From assembly GCF_009911795.1 (NCBI RefSeq), contig NZ_CP047898.1, positions 310,001 to 374,000 on the forward strand: a stretch of 64,000 nucleotides of DNA, in the 5' to 3' direction. The position numbers were made by a program, and so were the translations under genes. Below the pieces are notes generated by a model. It did not search any database and had not been told where the DNA came from. It was given only the letters and a program-made list of their open reading frames with translations. Numbering within the stretch: position 1 is the first letter of the stretch; every line of letters begins with the position of its first letter. Positions 9,235 through 17,880 of the stretch are shown here, one piece after another. Source of the DNA: Pseudarthrobacter psychrotolerans. Its GTDB lineage: Bacteria > Actinomycetota > Actinomycetes > Actinomycetales > Micrococcaceae.

Positions 9235-9269
9235 CGGCGGGGCCGGTGGATGATCCACCGGCCCCGCCG
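9235..9269 (+). terminator. rho-independent-like terminator after pnp
   Basis: A perfect 16-bp inverted repeat, CGGCGGGGCCGGTGGA (9235-9250) and TCCACCGGCCCCGCCG (9254-9269), with a TGA loop. The downstream tract is only weakly T-rich (CTGTTACGAT). Confidence 0.75.
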
Positions 9270-9316
9270 CTGTTACGATGGCAGCCAGATCCGGCTGCCT
9301 CTCCTGAAAGGCTTCA

Positions 9317-10660
9317 ATGACTGTTGTACCCCTGCCGCTTGAGCAGAACCAGCCCGGCGACACCCTGGTCCACGGCTCCGACGGCGGCTCCGTTGTCCGG
9401 CGTTCAGTGCTGCCGGGCGGCGTGCGGGTGCTCACCGAAGCGATGCCGGGCCAGCGTTCGGCGACCATCGGTTTCTGGGTGGGCGTCGGGTCGCGTGATG
9501 AGGCCCCGGGCCAGCACGGCTCCACGCACTTCCTGGAGCACCTCCTGTTCAAGGGAACCAAGCGCCGCACCGCCCTGGAAATCGCCTCAGCGTTTGATGA
9601 GGTGGGCGGGGAGTCCAACGCAGCCACCGCCAAGGAGAGCACGTGCTACTTCGCACGCGTGCTGGACACGGACCTGCCGATGGCCATCGACGTCATTGCC
9701 GACATGATCACCGGTGCCGTCCTGGATCCGGCCGAGATGGAGCAGGAACGCGACGTCATCCTGGAGGAAATCGCCATGGACAGCGATGACCCCACGGACG
9801 TTGCGCACGAAAACTTTGTGGCTGCCGTCCTGGGCACCCACCCGCTGGGCCGCCCCATCGGCGGCACGCCCGCCGCGATCCGCGCCGTCGCCCGCGACTC
9901 CGTCTGGGAGCACTACCGCCGCTACTACCGCCCGGATGAGCTGGTCATCACCGCCGCCGGGGGCCTGGAGCACGACGTCGTCTGCCGCCTTGTGGTGGAT
10001 GCGCTTCACACTGCCGGATGGTCACTTGAGTCGGACGCCGCCCCCGTGGATCGCCGCTCCACCGCGCGGGCCGACATCACCGGCACCGCCGGGCTGCATG
10101 TGGTCAAGCGTGCGGTAGAGCAGGCGAACATCATCATGGGCTGCCCCACGATTGTGGCCACCGATGAACGCCGCTACGTCATGAGCGTCCTCAACGCCGT
10201 CCTGGGCGGCGGGATGTCCTCACGGCTGTTCCAGGAGGTCCGCGAAAAGCGTGGCCTGGTGTACTCCACGTACTCCTTTGCCTCCTCGTACGCGGATGCA
10301 GGCTACTTCGGGATGTACGCAGGGTGCACTCCCTCCAAGGTCCGCCAGGTGCTGGACCTGCTGGGCTTGGAGCTGGACAAGCTCGCCGAAGGCGGGATCT
10401 CCGACGACGAACTGCGCAAGGCCGTGGGCCAGCTGTGCGGCGGAATAGTCCTGGCACTGGAGGACACCGGTTCCCGGATGTCCCGCCTGGGCCGCGCTGA
10501 ACTGGTGTCCGGTGAATACCAGGACATCGATGAGACCCTGCGGCAGATCAAGGCTGTCACCGCGCAGGAGGTCCAGGACCTTGCCAGGGAACTGGCAGCC
10601 GCGCCGCGGACCGTCACCGTGGTGGGCCCGTTCGAGGAGACCGAAACCTTCGGTCTCTGA
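9317..10660 (+). CDS. M16-family zinc metallopeptidase (processing-peptidase-like)
   Basis: 447 residues. It carries the inverted zinc motif HXXEH as HFLEH (His71, Glu74, His75), with a downstream acidic stretch EMEQERDVILEEIAMD containing the third zinc ligand Glu, the arrangement of active M16 peptidases. The C-terminal half has the R/Y-rich motif SRLFQEVREKRGLVYSTYSF typical of the family. This single-subunit type is commonly encoded directly after pnp in Gram-positive bacteria. Substrate is unknown; family members degrade small peptides or process secreted proteins. ATG 9317 follows CTGAAAGG. Confidence 0.92.
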   Translation: MTVVPLPLEQNQPGDTLVHGSDGGSVVRRSVLPGGVRVLTEAMPGQRSATIGFWVGVGSRDEAPGQHGSTHFLEHLLFKGTKRRTALEIASAFDEVGGESNAATAKESTCYFARVLDTDLPMAIDVIADMITGAVLDPAEMEQERDVILEEIAMDSDDPTDVAHENFVAAVLGTHPLGRPIGGTPAAIRAVARDSVWEHYRRYYRPDELVITAAGGLEHDVVCRLVVDALHTAGWSLESDAAPVDRRSTARADITGTAGLHVVKRAVEQANIIMGCPTIVATDERRYVMSVLNAVLGGGMSSRLFQEVREKRGLVYSTYSFASSYADAGYFGMYAGCTPSKVRQVLDLLGLELDKLAEGGISDDELRKAVGQLCGGIVLALEDTGSRMSRLGRAELVSGEYQDIDETLRQIKAVTAQEVQDLARELAAAPRTVTVVGPFEETETFGL

Positions 10661-10691
10661 CCTGCAGGCTTGCGCCCGCCATAATGAACCT

Positions 10692-11153
10692 ATGAACCTT
10701 CCGCAGCCGGGCACGGTGCACGCCGTATTGGAGAACTTCCTGGGCCATTGGCGCGGCACGACCCGTCTGAACGCGTCGGCCTGGGGGCCCAAGCGCACGG
10801 CCTCGGCGGAAGTCAGTTACACTCGGGCCGCCGGGGGTTACGCCGTCGTGCAAAGTTACAGGCACACGGAGGCCGATGGCACGCACTTTGAAGGCCACGG
10901 CGTCTTTACTGTCGACCGGGACCACAATGACATCCTCTGGTACCACGTGGACAGCATGGGCCTGCCACCCGGAGCGCCGGCGCGCTGCACGTGGGTGGAT
11001 GGTGTGCTGCGCGTCGAGCGCCACAATGACCGGGGGACTGCCCGCCATACTTTCCGGGTGGACAACGATGTGCTGATCCACACTGCTGAGTTGCGCCTCG
11101 GCGACGGCCAGGACTTTGTCCCGTTCATGACCTCCGAGTGCCGCCGGGTCTGA
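10692..11153 (+). CDS. DUF1579-like hypothetical protein
   Basis: 153 residues from ATG 10692. The sequence (LENFLGHWRGTTRL..., YTRAAGGYAVVQSYRHTEADG, GHGVFTVDRDHNDILWYHVDS) looks like the lipocalin-like beta-rich DUF1579 family, whose members begin with a FLGxWxGx motif. No signal peptide or catalytic motif is seen. It follows the M16 peptidase by 31 nt and may be its operon partner. Function unknown. Confidence 0.7.
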   Translation: MNLPQPGTVHAVLENFLGHWRGTTRLNASAWGPKRTASAEVSYTRAAGGYAVVQSYRHTEADGTHFEGHGVFTVDRDHNDILWYHVDSMGLPPGAPARCTWVDGVLRVERHNDRGTARHTFRVDNDVLIHTAELRLGDGQDFVPFMTSECRRV

Positions 11154-11237
11154 CCCCATTCCGCCGCCTCCAGCCCGCCGCGCGTTCCACCTGCCCCTGC
11201 GCGAAGCGGCACTTGCCGCCCTGCAGAATTCCGAGCG

Positions 11238-11519
11238 TCAGCCGGCTGATTCCAGAATCCTTGTCCGCGGCGCGCCGTTCAAGGCTGGCGCTGCGGAGGA
11301 GGAATTCCACACCCTGTCTTTCAGGTTCGCCAGCAATTGCTCAGCCTGGCCAAGTTCGTTGAAATCGAGTTCCACCACCACGTAGTGGCTATCATCCACC
11401 GGCTGGGAAATCCGGTGGCCGACGACTCCGGAGGCCGCGCGGTCCACCGGATCCAGGTCAAAGGCCGCTTTCCACATGCCAAAGTCCTTGATGCCATGTT
11501 CTATCTGCAGTGTGTACAT
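11238..11519 (-). CDS. small dimeric alpha/beta-barrel-like hypothetical protein
   Basis: 93 residues. [21 protein letters not shown], then [19 protein letters not shown] and [11 protein letters not shown] follow the pattern of small dimeric alpha+beta barrel proteins (ABM/Dabb-like, about 95 residues), which bind or oxidise small molecules. There is no cofactor motif. It is convergent with the upstream DUF1579-like gene and divergent from the LuxR-type regulator at 11730. The assignment is by fold resemblance only. Confidence 0.6.
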   Translation of the reverse strand: MYTLQIEHGIKDFGMWKAAFDLDPVDRAASGVVGHRISQPVDDSHYVVVELDFNELGQAEQLLANLKDRVWNSSSAAPALNGAPRTRILESAG

Positions 11520-11729
11520 TCCAGCTTCTCCTTAGGTGAGCGCGTTTGTTGATCGCATGTGATTGCCGCCGGTCTCTCCCACCCGTCGCTCCGCTCCTGG
11601 GACAGCCGCGCGGTTCTGCTGCGTTGCGTACCGTCACGGTAACCGCTGGCGGCTGCGGCCAGTATCCCAGAAATCTGGGGCCCTGGAACGGGAAGCGCCC
11701 GCGCCGGCCGCAGAGCGCATACTGGGGGA

Positions 11730-12869
11730 ATGACCCCCGGCAGGCCGTGGAACCGGAGCCTTGAACGGATCCGGCTCATCTGCGACTCAGCCCCGGATCA
11801 CCACTCGTTACGCACCGCTGTGATCGCTGATTTGGGTCGGGTGCTTCCGTTCAGTGCCTTCGTATGGCCGCTCTCGGATCCGCTCACGGCGACGGGCATT
11901 TCGCCCATTGCCCGGATTCCGTGCCCGGACGAACTGCCGCTGCTGATCCGGCTCAAGTATCTGACATTGGCAGGTCGCTGGACGCAGTTGGCGATGAGTC
12001 CCTCGCCGGTGACGACGCTGCTGAGTGAGACTGCCGGCGATCCATCACGGAGCCTGGTGTGGGAAGGCCTGATGAGGCGCTACGGTGTGACCGATGTCCT
12101 GTTCGGAGTGCTGGCGGACAAACACGGCTGCTGGGGTTGGCTTGACCTCTGGCGAACCGATCCGGAGGGTCCGTTCAGTGTCGAGGAAGTGGGATATCTC
12201 GCTGCCGTGGTCCACGAAGTGACGCCCGCCCTTCGTCACGCAATAGCCCGGCAGTTTGGTACGGAGATCCCTGACGGACTCGAACCTGTAGGACACGAGG
12301 CTGTTCGTGCGGGGGCGTCAGCCGTCGGCGGAGGTCCGAGGCCGGAGTTGCCTCAGCAGGCCGTGCTGACTTTGGATGCGGATATGGCGGTGGTGGGTGG
12401 AACGGCTTCGGTGGAGGAGTGGCTGGGGCTGCTTCAGGCTGGCCCGCGTCCCTTTCAACGCGTACCGGCCGAGGTTCTCAACGTCGCTGCCCAGTTGTTG
12501 GCGCGTGAGGCGGGCGTGGATCGTCATCCTGCGTCCGCCCGTGTGCACATAGGGTCGGGTCAGTGGGCCCTGCTCCAGGCCAGCCGGATGGACTCCACCG
12601 GCACAGCGGCCATTCCGCCATTGGCCGTGACCATCCAGGCATGCCCTCCGGAGGCGCGGCTTGATATGGTCGCCCGGAGCTTCGGACTGACAATGCGGCA
12701 GCGGGAATTGCTTGAGCTTGCTTCCAGTGGCGCCGACACCAACGCTATGGCGGCTCTATTGGGGATCGGGGCCTACACTGTCCAGGATCAGTTCAAGCAG
12801 ATTTTCGAGACATGCGGCGTCCATAGCCGCGCGACGTTGTTGGCCCTGGCGATGGGAACGGCCCAGTAA
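11730..12869 (+). CDS. LuxR-type transcriptional regulator with GAF-like N-terminus
   Basis: 379 residues. The C-terminal 65 residues (FGLTMRQRELLELASSGADT..., IGAYTVQDQFKQIFETCGV, SRATLLALAMG) follow the LuxR/GerE helix-turn-helix layout, but the usual LTxREREVL, NKEIA and TVKxH residues are only partly kept. TVQDQFKQIF replaces the common TVKTHLxxIF, so DNA contacts may differ. Residues 1-170 look like a GAF-type sensor domain (PFSAFVWPL..., GVLADKHGCWGWLDLWR). It is convergent with the DUF222/HNH gene, with only 12 nt between stops. The regulated genes are unknown. Confidence 0.75.
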   Translation: MTPGRPWNRSLERIRLICDSAPDHHSLRTAVIADLGRVLPFSAFVWPLSDPLTATGISPIARIPCPDELPLLIRLKYLTLAGRWTQLAMSPSPVTTLLSETAGDPSRSLVWEGLMRRYGVTDVLFGVLADKHGCWGWLDLWRTDPEGPFSVEEVGYLAAVVHEVTPALRHAIARQFGTEIPDGLEPVGHEAVRAGASAVGGGPRPELPQQAVLTLDADMAVVGGTASVEEWLGLLQAGPRPFQRVPAEVLNVAAQLLAREAGVDRHPASARVHIGSGQWALLQASRMDSTGTAAIPPLAVTIQACPPEARLDMVARSFGLTMRQRELLELASSGADTNAMAALLGIGAYTVQDQFKQIFETCGVHSRATLLALAMGTAQ

Positions 12870-12881
12870 CTGGACGGGCCT

Positions 12882-14447
12882 TCAACTCTGTGGCGGTGGC
12901 ATGCTTGTGTCCAGGTCCAGGTCCAGGTCCAGGTCCAGGTCCAGGTCCAGGTCCAGGTCGAGTTCCAGGTGCACGTCCAAGACCGAACCGGGGCTGATGC
13001 CGGTGCCGGCCATGGGGATGTTTGCTGGCCAGTGGGGTGGTTCCCAGTCGGGGTGTTCGCTGGCATAGTGTCGGCGGGACGGTGATATCCAGCCGGGTGG
13101 TTCGTTCTTGGTGGCTGTGGTGGGTGTCCAGGTTGTGGTGTGGCGGAGTCTGTGATGGCGGCGGCACGGCTGGCCGAGATTTGAGATCCCTGTGGTGCCG
13201 CCGTGGGCCCAGGCGAGGAGGTGGTCTGCTTCGTTGTCGAGGGAGTGGTTGCTGCAGCCGGGGAACGGGCATTTCCCGTCCCGAAGTCTGAGCCATTGGC
13301 GTTGTGCTTTCGTGAGCCGGTAGCTGGTCCGCCCGATCTCCAGCGGCGCACCGTCCCGCGGGTCGATGAGGACGCGGTGGAAGGATTCGGCACCGTCGGC
13401 GATCAGTCGGCGGGCCATGGAGGGCGGGATCGGCCCGTATCCATCGAGCATGGCCGGTTCCTCCGTGACGCCCAACAGGGCTAACACCGGGACCATGATG
13501 AGGACCTGCGCCCGCGGCGATGGAACACCGTCGCCCACTGCCATGCCCGTTTCGCCGATACGGCCCGTTGCGCCCTCACCGCCGGACATTGCCGTCGTGC
13601 CACCGGTCCCGCCGCCGGTGGTGTGGTTGCCCAGGAGCCAGGTAGCGGCGATGTCTGCGCGGAGCTGGGTGAGGGTCAGGTCCTCATGAGGTCCCTGCAA
13701 CGCTCTGGCCGCGGTGGTGATCCGGTCCCAGATCCCCGCGGCCTGATCGGCGGGCAGGTACGCGCTGAGCCAGGCCATGCCGTCCCGGTCCGGAGCGTAC
13801 TCCACCCGTCGATCGGCTGTGCTCTTGATGTGGCGTTTTTCGATGCTGACCGGGTGATGGCGTTCCCGCCAGGTGCGGGCCTTGTGCCGGAACCTCCCGG
13901 GGATGAGCTCACTGGCCGGGCCCCGTGCCGGATTTATCGCGTGAGGGTCCAGGAAATGTGCCTCCAACGCCGCCGTGCCCGGCCTGTCGAGGTTGGTGGT
14001 TTCGTCGACCATGATCCGGGCGTGTTGCCACGAGATCGTCCCGGCCTGAAGCGCGGACAGGGTCAGCGGCAGGGCGGTTGTGAGTTGGTGCGCTTCGGCG
14101 AGCAGGGTACCGGCACTGCGTTCACTGACCGTCAGAGCACAGGCGACTTCGGCGATCACCGCCATCTCCTGCCCGGTATGGTCCTGCGGGGACTCGGAAG
14201 GGCCCGCCAGAGCCTCGGCAGCGGCGCTGTAGCCGGCAGCCAGCCAGACCTTCAGGGCGGCACTTCTCGCGTCCAGCCGTGAGGTCTCCGCCAGCCCGTC
14301 CAGGAATCCATCCGCCACCCGGCGCAACGGATCAGCATCCCCGAAACCGGGGGAATCGGTTCCGCCCCGGAGCACAGAAGCAAGCTCGGCGAAAGACACC
14401 GAAAGGGCCTCCGCCGTCGCCACAGCCGCTCTGCTATCCATACTCAA
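12882..14447 (-). CDS. DUF222 / HNH endonuclease domain protein with (Leu-Asp)n tail
   Basis: 521 residues. DUF222 occupies roughly residues 60-330, followed by an HNH-type zinc/nuclease module: CPFPGC, then DNEADHLLAWAHGGTT and CRRHHRLRH. This is the common architecture of the actinobacterial 13E12-like repeat family, often present in many copies per Arthrobacter genome and of unproven function, possibly DNA repair or mobile-DNA related. A second in-frame ATG lies two codons inside. The C-terminus is an alternating Leu-Asp stretch of about nine dipeptides encoded by a perfect hexanucleotide repeat. No LexA box is visible upstream. Confidence 0.85.
   Translation of the reverse strand: MSMDSRAAVATAEALSVSFAELASVLRGGTDSPGFGDADPLRRVADGFLDGLAETSRLDARSAALKVWLAAGYSAAAEALAGPSESPQDHTGQEMAVIAEVACALTVSERSAGTLLAEAHQLTTALPLTLSALQAGTISWQHARIMVDETTNLDRPGTAALEAHFLDPHAINPARGPASELIPGRFRHKARTWRERHHPVSIEKRHIKSTADRRVEYAPDRDGMAWLSAYLPADQAAGIWDRITTAARALQGPHEDLTLTQLRADIAATWLLGNHTTGGGTGGTTAMSGGEGATGRIGETGMAVGDGVPSPRAQVLIMVPVLALLGVTEEPAMLDGYGPIPPSMARRLIADGAESFHRVLIDPRDGAPLEIGRTSYRLTKAQRQWLRLRDGKCPFPGCSNHSLDNEADHLLAWAHGGTTGISNLGQPCRRHHRLRHTTTWTPTTATKNEPPGWISPSRRHYASEHPDWEPPHWPANIPMAGTGISPGSVLDVHLELDLDLDLDLDLDLDLDLDTSMPPPQS
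12911..12958. repeat. perfect hexanucleotide microsatellite (CCAGGT)8 inside the DUF222/HNH gene
   Basis: Eight uninterrupted copies of CCAGGT on the plus strand, with decayed copies on both sides. On the coding strand they give Leu-Asp repeats. Because the unit is 6 nt, copy-number change by slippage would alter the length of the acidic tail but not the frame. Confidence 0.95.
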
Positions 14448-14581
14448 ATGATCCCCGGAGGGTATGACAATAACGGAGAGGCTGAAGGGCTATGTGCATA
14501 ACTCCGAGGCCACGGTCTTGATGGCAGCTATCGCGACGACTACGAGCCCGGCCATTTCGGCGCGACGGAAACTTACGGGCC

Positions 14582-14641
14582 ACAGATCCTGGGGCTCAAC
14601 TGTCCGCCGGGCCTCAGATCCGGGGCCTCAACTGTCCGTTC
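14582..14641. repeat. two imperfect direct repeats in the moaD-DUF222/HNH intergenic region
   Basis: CAGATCCTGGGGCTCAACTG and CAGATCCGGGGCCTCAACTG, each followed by TCCG, repeat with a period of about 33 nt. The 213-nt gap holding them has no coding sequence that I can support. Whether they are an operator, a decayed repeat element or chance is not clear. Confidence 0.5.
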
Positions 14642-14660
14642 GCGCGGTCTGGGAGGTTTC

Positions 14661-14927
14661 CTACCCGCCGGCGAAGGGTGGCAGTACGTCAACCACATCG
14701 CCCGGATTTAACACAGTCGTGCGGTCCCGCACAGCGACCTCGTTGAGCAGGAAGCTGCTCCGGGACAGGATTCGTTGCAGGGGAGGAGTGCCGGCAGGTG
14801 GCTCGGCGCGGTCCACAGCCAGGACTGCCTGCAGCAAGCCGGCCACCGTAGTCCCGGACGCGAGATCAAAGGACTCCTCGTCCACACCCGCGGCAGCGCG
14901 TGCGGCAGCGAAGTAACGTACGTTCAA
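14661..14927 (-). CDS. moaD: MoaD/ThiS-family sulfur carrier (molybdopterin synthase small subunit)
   Basis: 88 residues with a ubiquitin-like beta-grasp pattern and the C-terminal PPFAGG. The final Gly-Gly is the site adenylated and then thiocarboxylated to deliver sulfur to precursor Z together with MoaE. It lies 4 nt downstream of moaA on the same strand and is the last gene of that leftward unit. Its partner moaE is in the rightward half of the same locus (20215). Confidence 0.93.
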   Translation of the reverse strand: MNVRYFAAARAAAGVDEESFDLASGTTVAGLLQAVLAVDRAEPPAGTPPLQRILSRSSFLLNEVAVRDRTTVLNPGDVVDVLPPFAGG

Positions 14928-14931
14928 GAAT

Positions 14932-16086
14932 TCAGCCTCCGATGGCGCTCATGCTGCGGTCCGGCTGGACAAAGTCCGGCGCGCCGAGACCTGTGTGGTC
15001 CATGCCGTGGGCCTTTGGCTTGACCCACATGGCGTCCTGCCAGCGTTCGGCCAGGGCTTCGTCGCTGGCGCCCTCCCGCAGCAGACCCAAAAGATCAAAC
15101 TCCTCACGGGAGAACAGGCAGCTCATGATCTTGCCCTCGGCGGTGATCCGCGTCCGACGGCAGTCGGCGCAGAACGGCTCCGTGACGGACGCGATGATCC
15201 CCACGGTACCGAGCACCGGCCCGTCGGCGTCCGGCACCTCGGTACCCAGCGCAGGACCAGCCGGCCCCGCGGACCCGGCCACCCGGCGTCGTACTTCAAA
15301 GCGTTCTGCGGGAGCTCCATCGCGGGCACGGGGATCGGGACTCAACACAAAGTCGCGCGAGAGCAGGGAACGGATCTCGGCCGCCGTGATCATGTTCCGT
15401 CGCGTCCACCCGTGGTCCGCATCAAGGGGCATCTGCTCGATGAAACGCAGTTCGTAGCCGCGGTCCAGCGCCCAGGCGAGCAGGGACGGCGACTCGGTGT
15501 CGTTGATGCCGCGCATCAGCACGGCGTTGAGCTTGACGGGGCCCAGCCCCGCGGCCCAAGCGGCGTCGACGCCCGCCAGCACGCGGTCCAGGAACGGGCG
15601 CCGGGTCAGCTTGGTGAAGGTCTCTTCGTGCAGCGAATCGAGCGAGACATTGATGCGGGTCAGGCCCGCGGCCTTCAGCGCGCCCGCCTTTTTGTCCAGG
15701 CCCACGCCGTTGGTGGTCATTGAGATCGGCAGCTCCGGATGATTGCTGCGCAGTGCCGCAATGATGTCAATCAGGTCCGCCCTGACCAGCGGCTCCCCGC
15801 CCGTCAGGCGCAGTTCACGGACACCGAGCAGGTCCACGCCGATGCGGACAATCCGCACGATCTCCTCGGCCGACATCACAGCCTGTTTGGACAGCCACTC
15901 AAGCCCCTCGGCCGGCATGCAGTAGGTACAGCGCAGGTTGCACTTGTCCGTCAGCGACAGCCTCATGTCCGTGGCCCGGCGGCCGTACTGGTCCAGCAGC
16001 CCGGGCGCCGTGCCGGCCGGGCGGGCAGGCGGCAGGCCCGGCCCAGCATCTTCGCGGGGTTGCGGCATACCAAGCTGAACACTCAT
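14932..16086 (-). CDS. moaA: GTP 3',8-cyclase MoaA
   Basis: Radical SAM enzyme for the first step of molybdenum cofactor synthesis. The N-terminal cluster motif CxxxCxxC is Cys49, Cys53 and Cys56 in DKCNLRCTYCMP. GGEPLVR binds SAM. The second [4Fe-4S] site is FCADCRRTRIT...SCLF near the C-terminus, and the protein ends SAIGG, the conserved Gly-Gly tail needed for activity in MoaA. It has 384 residues, with a 30-residue low-complexity N-terminus. Transcribed away from the molybdoenzyme gene at 16219, with a perfect inverted repeat between them. Confidence 0.97.
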   Translation of the reverse strand: MSVQLGMPQPREDAGPGLPPARPAGTAPGLLDQYGRRATDMRLSLTDKCNLRCTYCMPAEGLEWLSKQAVMSAEEIVRIVRIGVDLLGVRELRLTGGEPLVRADLIDIIAALRSNHPELPISMTTNGVGLDKKAGALKAAGLTRINVSLDSLHEETFTKLTRRPFLDRVLAGVDAAWAAGLGPVKLNAVLMRGINDTESPSLLAWALDRGYELRFIEQMPLDADHGWTRRNMITAAEIRSLLSRDFVLSPDPRARDGAPAERFEVRRRVAGSAGPAGPALGTEVPDADGPVLGTVGIIASVTEPFCADCRRTRITAEGKIMSCLFSREEFDLLGLLREGASDEALAERWQDAMWVKPKAHGMDHTGLGAPDFVQPDRSMSAIGG

Positions 16087-16110
16087 GAATTCAGGCTACG
16101 CCACCTTTGG

Positions 16111-16135
16111 CCGTGGCATAGCGCCGATGCCACGG
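16111..16135. promoter_or_regulatory. 9-bp perfect inverted repeat between moaA and the molybdoenzyme gene, candidate operator
   Basis: CCGTGGCAT (16111-16119) and ATGCCACGG (16127-16135) are separated by 7 nt. The element sits about 25 bp upstream of the moaA start and 84 bp upstream of the divergent gene, where a dimeric regulator could control both directions. The binding protein is unknown. Confidence 0.5.
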
Positions 16136-16218
16136 GATGATCTTACGGAAGTCGTACAGTTCTCCGGGGGACGGTCAAATCCGGCGCTGCCGGGGCCCGG
16201 CGAACCTATGCTGGAGAG

Positions 16219-17880
16219 GTGAACAGCTCCCAGCCTTTGCAGGAAACGGCCGACGACGGCGCCACCTCTCCAGGGCGTCAGGGAACCGACGGCGCCGCTC
16301 AAGGCAGCCGCCGCTGGGCCGCCGCATCGGGGGCAGTCGCCGCCGGGGCCGCCGTCGTCATAGGGGAGTTGCTGGCAGGACTGTTCAGCCCGTCTCTTTC
16401 GCCGCTGACGGCAGTAGGCGGGGCCGTGATCGATGCTGTTCCGCCGGGTGTGAAGGACTCGGCCATCTCACTTTTCGGCACCGCCGACAAGGCAGTGTTC
16501 GTGGCCGGGATGCTGGTGGTCATCGTAGCCGTCGGGGCGTTGGCCGGAATTCTGGAACAACGCAGGCGGTTTGCCGGTGCAGCGGTGATTGCTGTTTTTG
16601 GGCTCGTCGGGCTTACCGCGGTGCTTACCCGCGCGCAGATGACCCCGGCCGCGGCCGTGGTGTCCCTGCTCGCAGCCCTGGCCGGCGCGCTCCTGTTGGG
16701 ATGGCTGATCCGCCGGCTCCACGAAGGACCGCCGGCCGGCGCGGTGGGGACAGATGCCGCGGGGGCAGGTGCCGCGAACGTGCAAGATCCCGCGAGGACG
16801 GCTACAACCGCAGGGCGGCGCACGTTCCTGCAGGTCTTGGCTGCGAGCGCCGGGGCCACCGCCGTTGGTGGCATTGTCGCCGCGGTCTGGCGAGGAGCGG
16901 CCGCCGGAATCAGCACCGCCCGTGAAAAGCTGCAACTGCCTGCCGCAGTATCTGAAGCGCCCGCCATCCCGGCCGGCGCGGAGGTCGGCCTGGACGGAAT
17001 GCAGCCGCTGGTCACACCGAACCGTGACTTCTATCGGATCGACACCGCCCTGATCGTTCCTTCCCTCGACCCCGAATCCTGGGTACTCCGCGTCACGGGA
17101 ATGGTGGAACAGGAGATTGAGCTGAACCTGGCTGATCTGCTGGCCAAGCCCCTGATCGAACGTCATGTGACCATAGCCTGTGTCTCAAACGAAGTCGGCG
17201 GAGACCTGATCGGCAACGCCCGCTGGCTTGGCTGGCCGGTGCGGGAACTCCTGGCCCTCGCCCGGCCGCAAGCCGGTGGCGACATGGTGCTGTCCCGGAG
17301 CTCCGACGGCTGGACGGCAGGCACGCCGCTGGAGGTCCTCACCGATCAACGGGACGCCCTGCTCGCGGTGGGGATGAACGGCGAACCGCTGCCACTGGAA
17401 CACGGCTTCCCGGTCCGGATGATCGTGCCCGGCCTCTACGGCTACGTTTCCGCAACCAAATGGCTCACCGAACTCCGCGTCACCAGGTTCGCGGACGACG
17501 TCGGCTATTGGACGCCGCGCGGCTGGTCCGACCGCGGCCCCATCAAAACGTCCTCGCGGATCGACGTGCCCCGCACAGGCCGGCGGGTGGCTGCTGGAAC
17601 GGTCATGTTCGGCGGCGTGGCCTGGGCCCAGCACACCGGAATCGGCAAAGTGGAACTCCGCGTCAACCGCGGTCCGTGGCAGGAGGCCCGTCTCGCCCCC
17701 GGAATCTCGCAGGACACCTGGTACCAGTGGCAGCTTGGCATCGAGCTGACGCCAGGCCAGTACGAGGTCCAGGTCCGCGCCACGGACCTCAACGGCGAGC
17801 CGCAGGTGGAGGAACGCATGCCACCTGCGCCCGACGGGGCCACCGGCTTCCACACGATTAGAGTTGACGTGAATCCATGA
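16219..17880 (+). CDS. membrane-anchored sulfite-oxidase-family molybdopterin oxidoreductase
   Basis: 553 residues. Residues 30-175 contain about four transmembrane helices, then a fifth hydrophobic segment preceded by RRTFLQVLAASAGA, which resembles a twin-arginine-like anchor. The catalytic region follows: DFYRIDTALIVP, the Mo-ligand cysteine Cys321 in IACVSNEVGG, LYGYVSATKWLTEL and a C-terminal Mo-co dimerisation beta domain from about residue 450. This is the YedY/sulfite oxidase fold without a haem domain. GTG 16219 follows GGAGAG. The stop overlaps the moeA ATG (ATGA), tying the enzyme to the cofactor genes. Substrate unknown. Confidence 0.9.
   Translation: MNSSQPLQETADDGATSPGRQGTDGAAQGSRRWAAASGAVAAGAAVVIGELLAGLFSPSLSPLTAVGGAVIDAVPPGVKDSAISLFGTADKAVFVAGMLVVIVAVGALAGILEQRRRFAGAAVIAVFGLVGLTAVLTRAQMTPAAAVVSLLAALAGALLLGWLIRRLHEGPPAGAVGTDAAGAGAANVQDPARTATTAGRRTFLQVLAASAGATAVGGIVAAVWRGAAAGISTAREKLQLPAAVSEAPAIPAGAEVGLDGMQPLVTPNRDFYRIDTALIVPSLDPESWVLRVTGMVEQEIELNLADLLAKPLIERHVTIACVSNEVGGDLIGNARWLGWPVRELLALARPQAGGDMVLSRSSDGWTAGTPLEVLTDQRDALLAVGMNGEPLPLEHGFPVRMIVPGLYGYVSATKWLTELRVTRFADDVGYWTPRGWSDRGPIKTSSRIDVPRTGRRVAAGTVMFGGVAWAQHTGIGKVELRVNRGPWQEARLAPGISQDTWYQWQLGIELTPGQYEVQVRATDLNGEPQVEERMPPAPDGATGFHTIRVDVNP

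Noticed and set aside
12911..12958. CRISPR-like repeat
   Set aside because: Six-base tandem units without spacers inside a coding sequence; a microsatellite.
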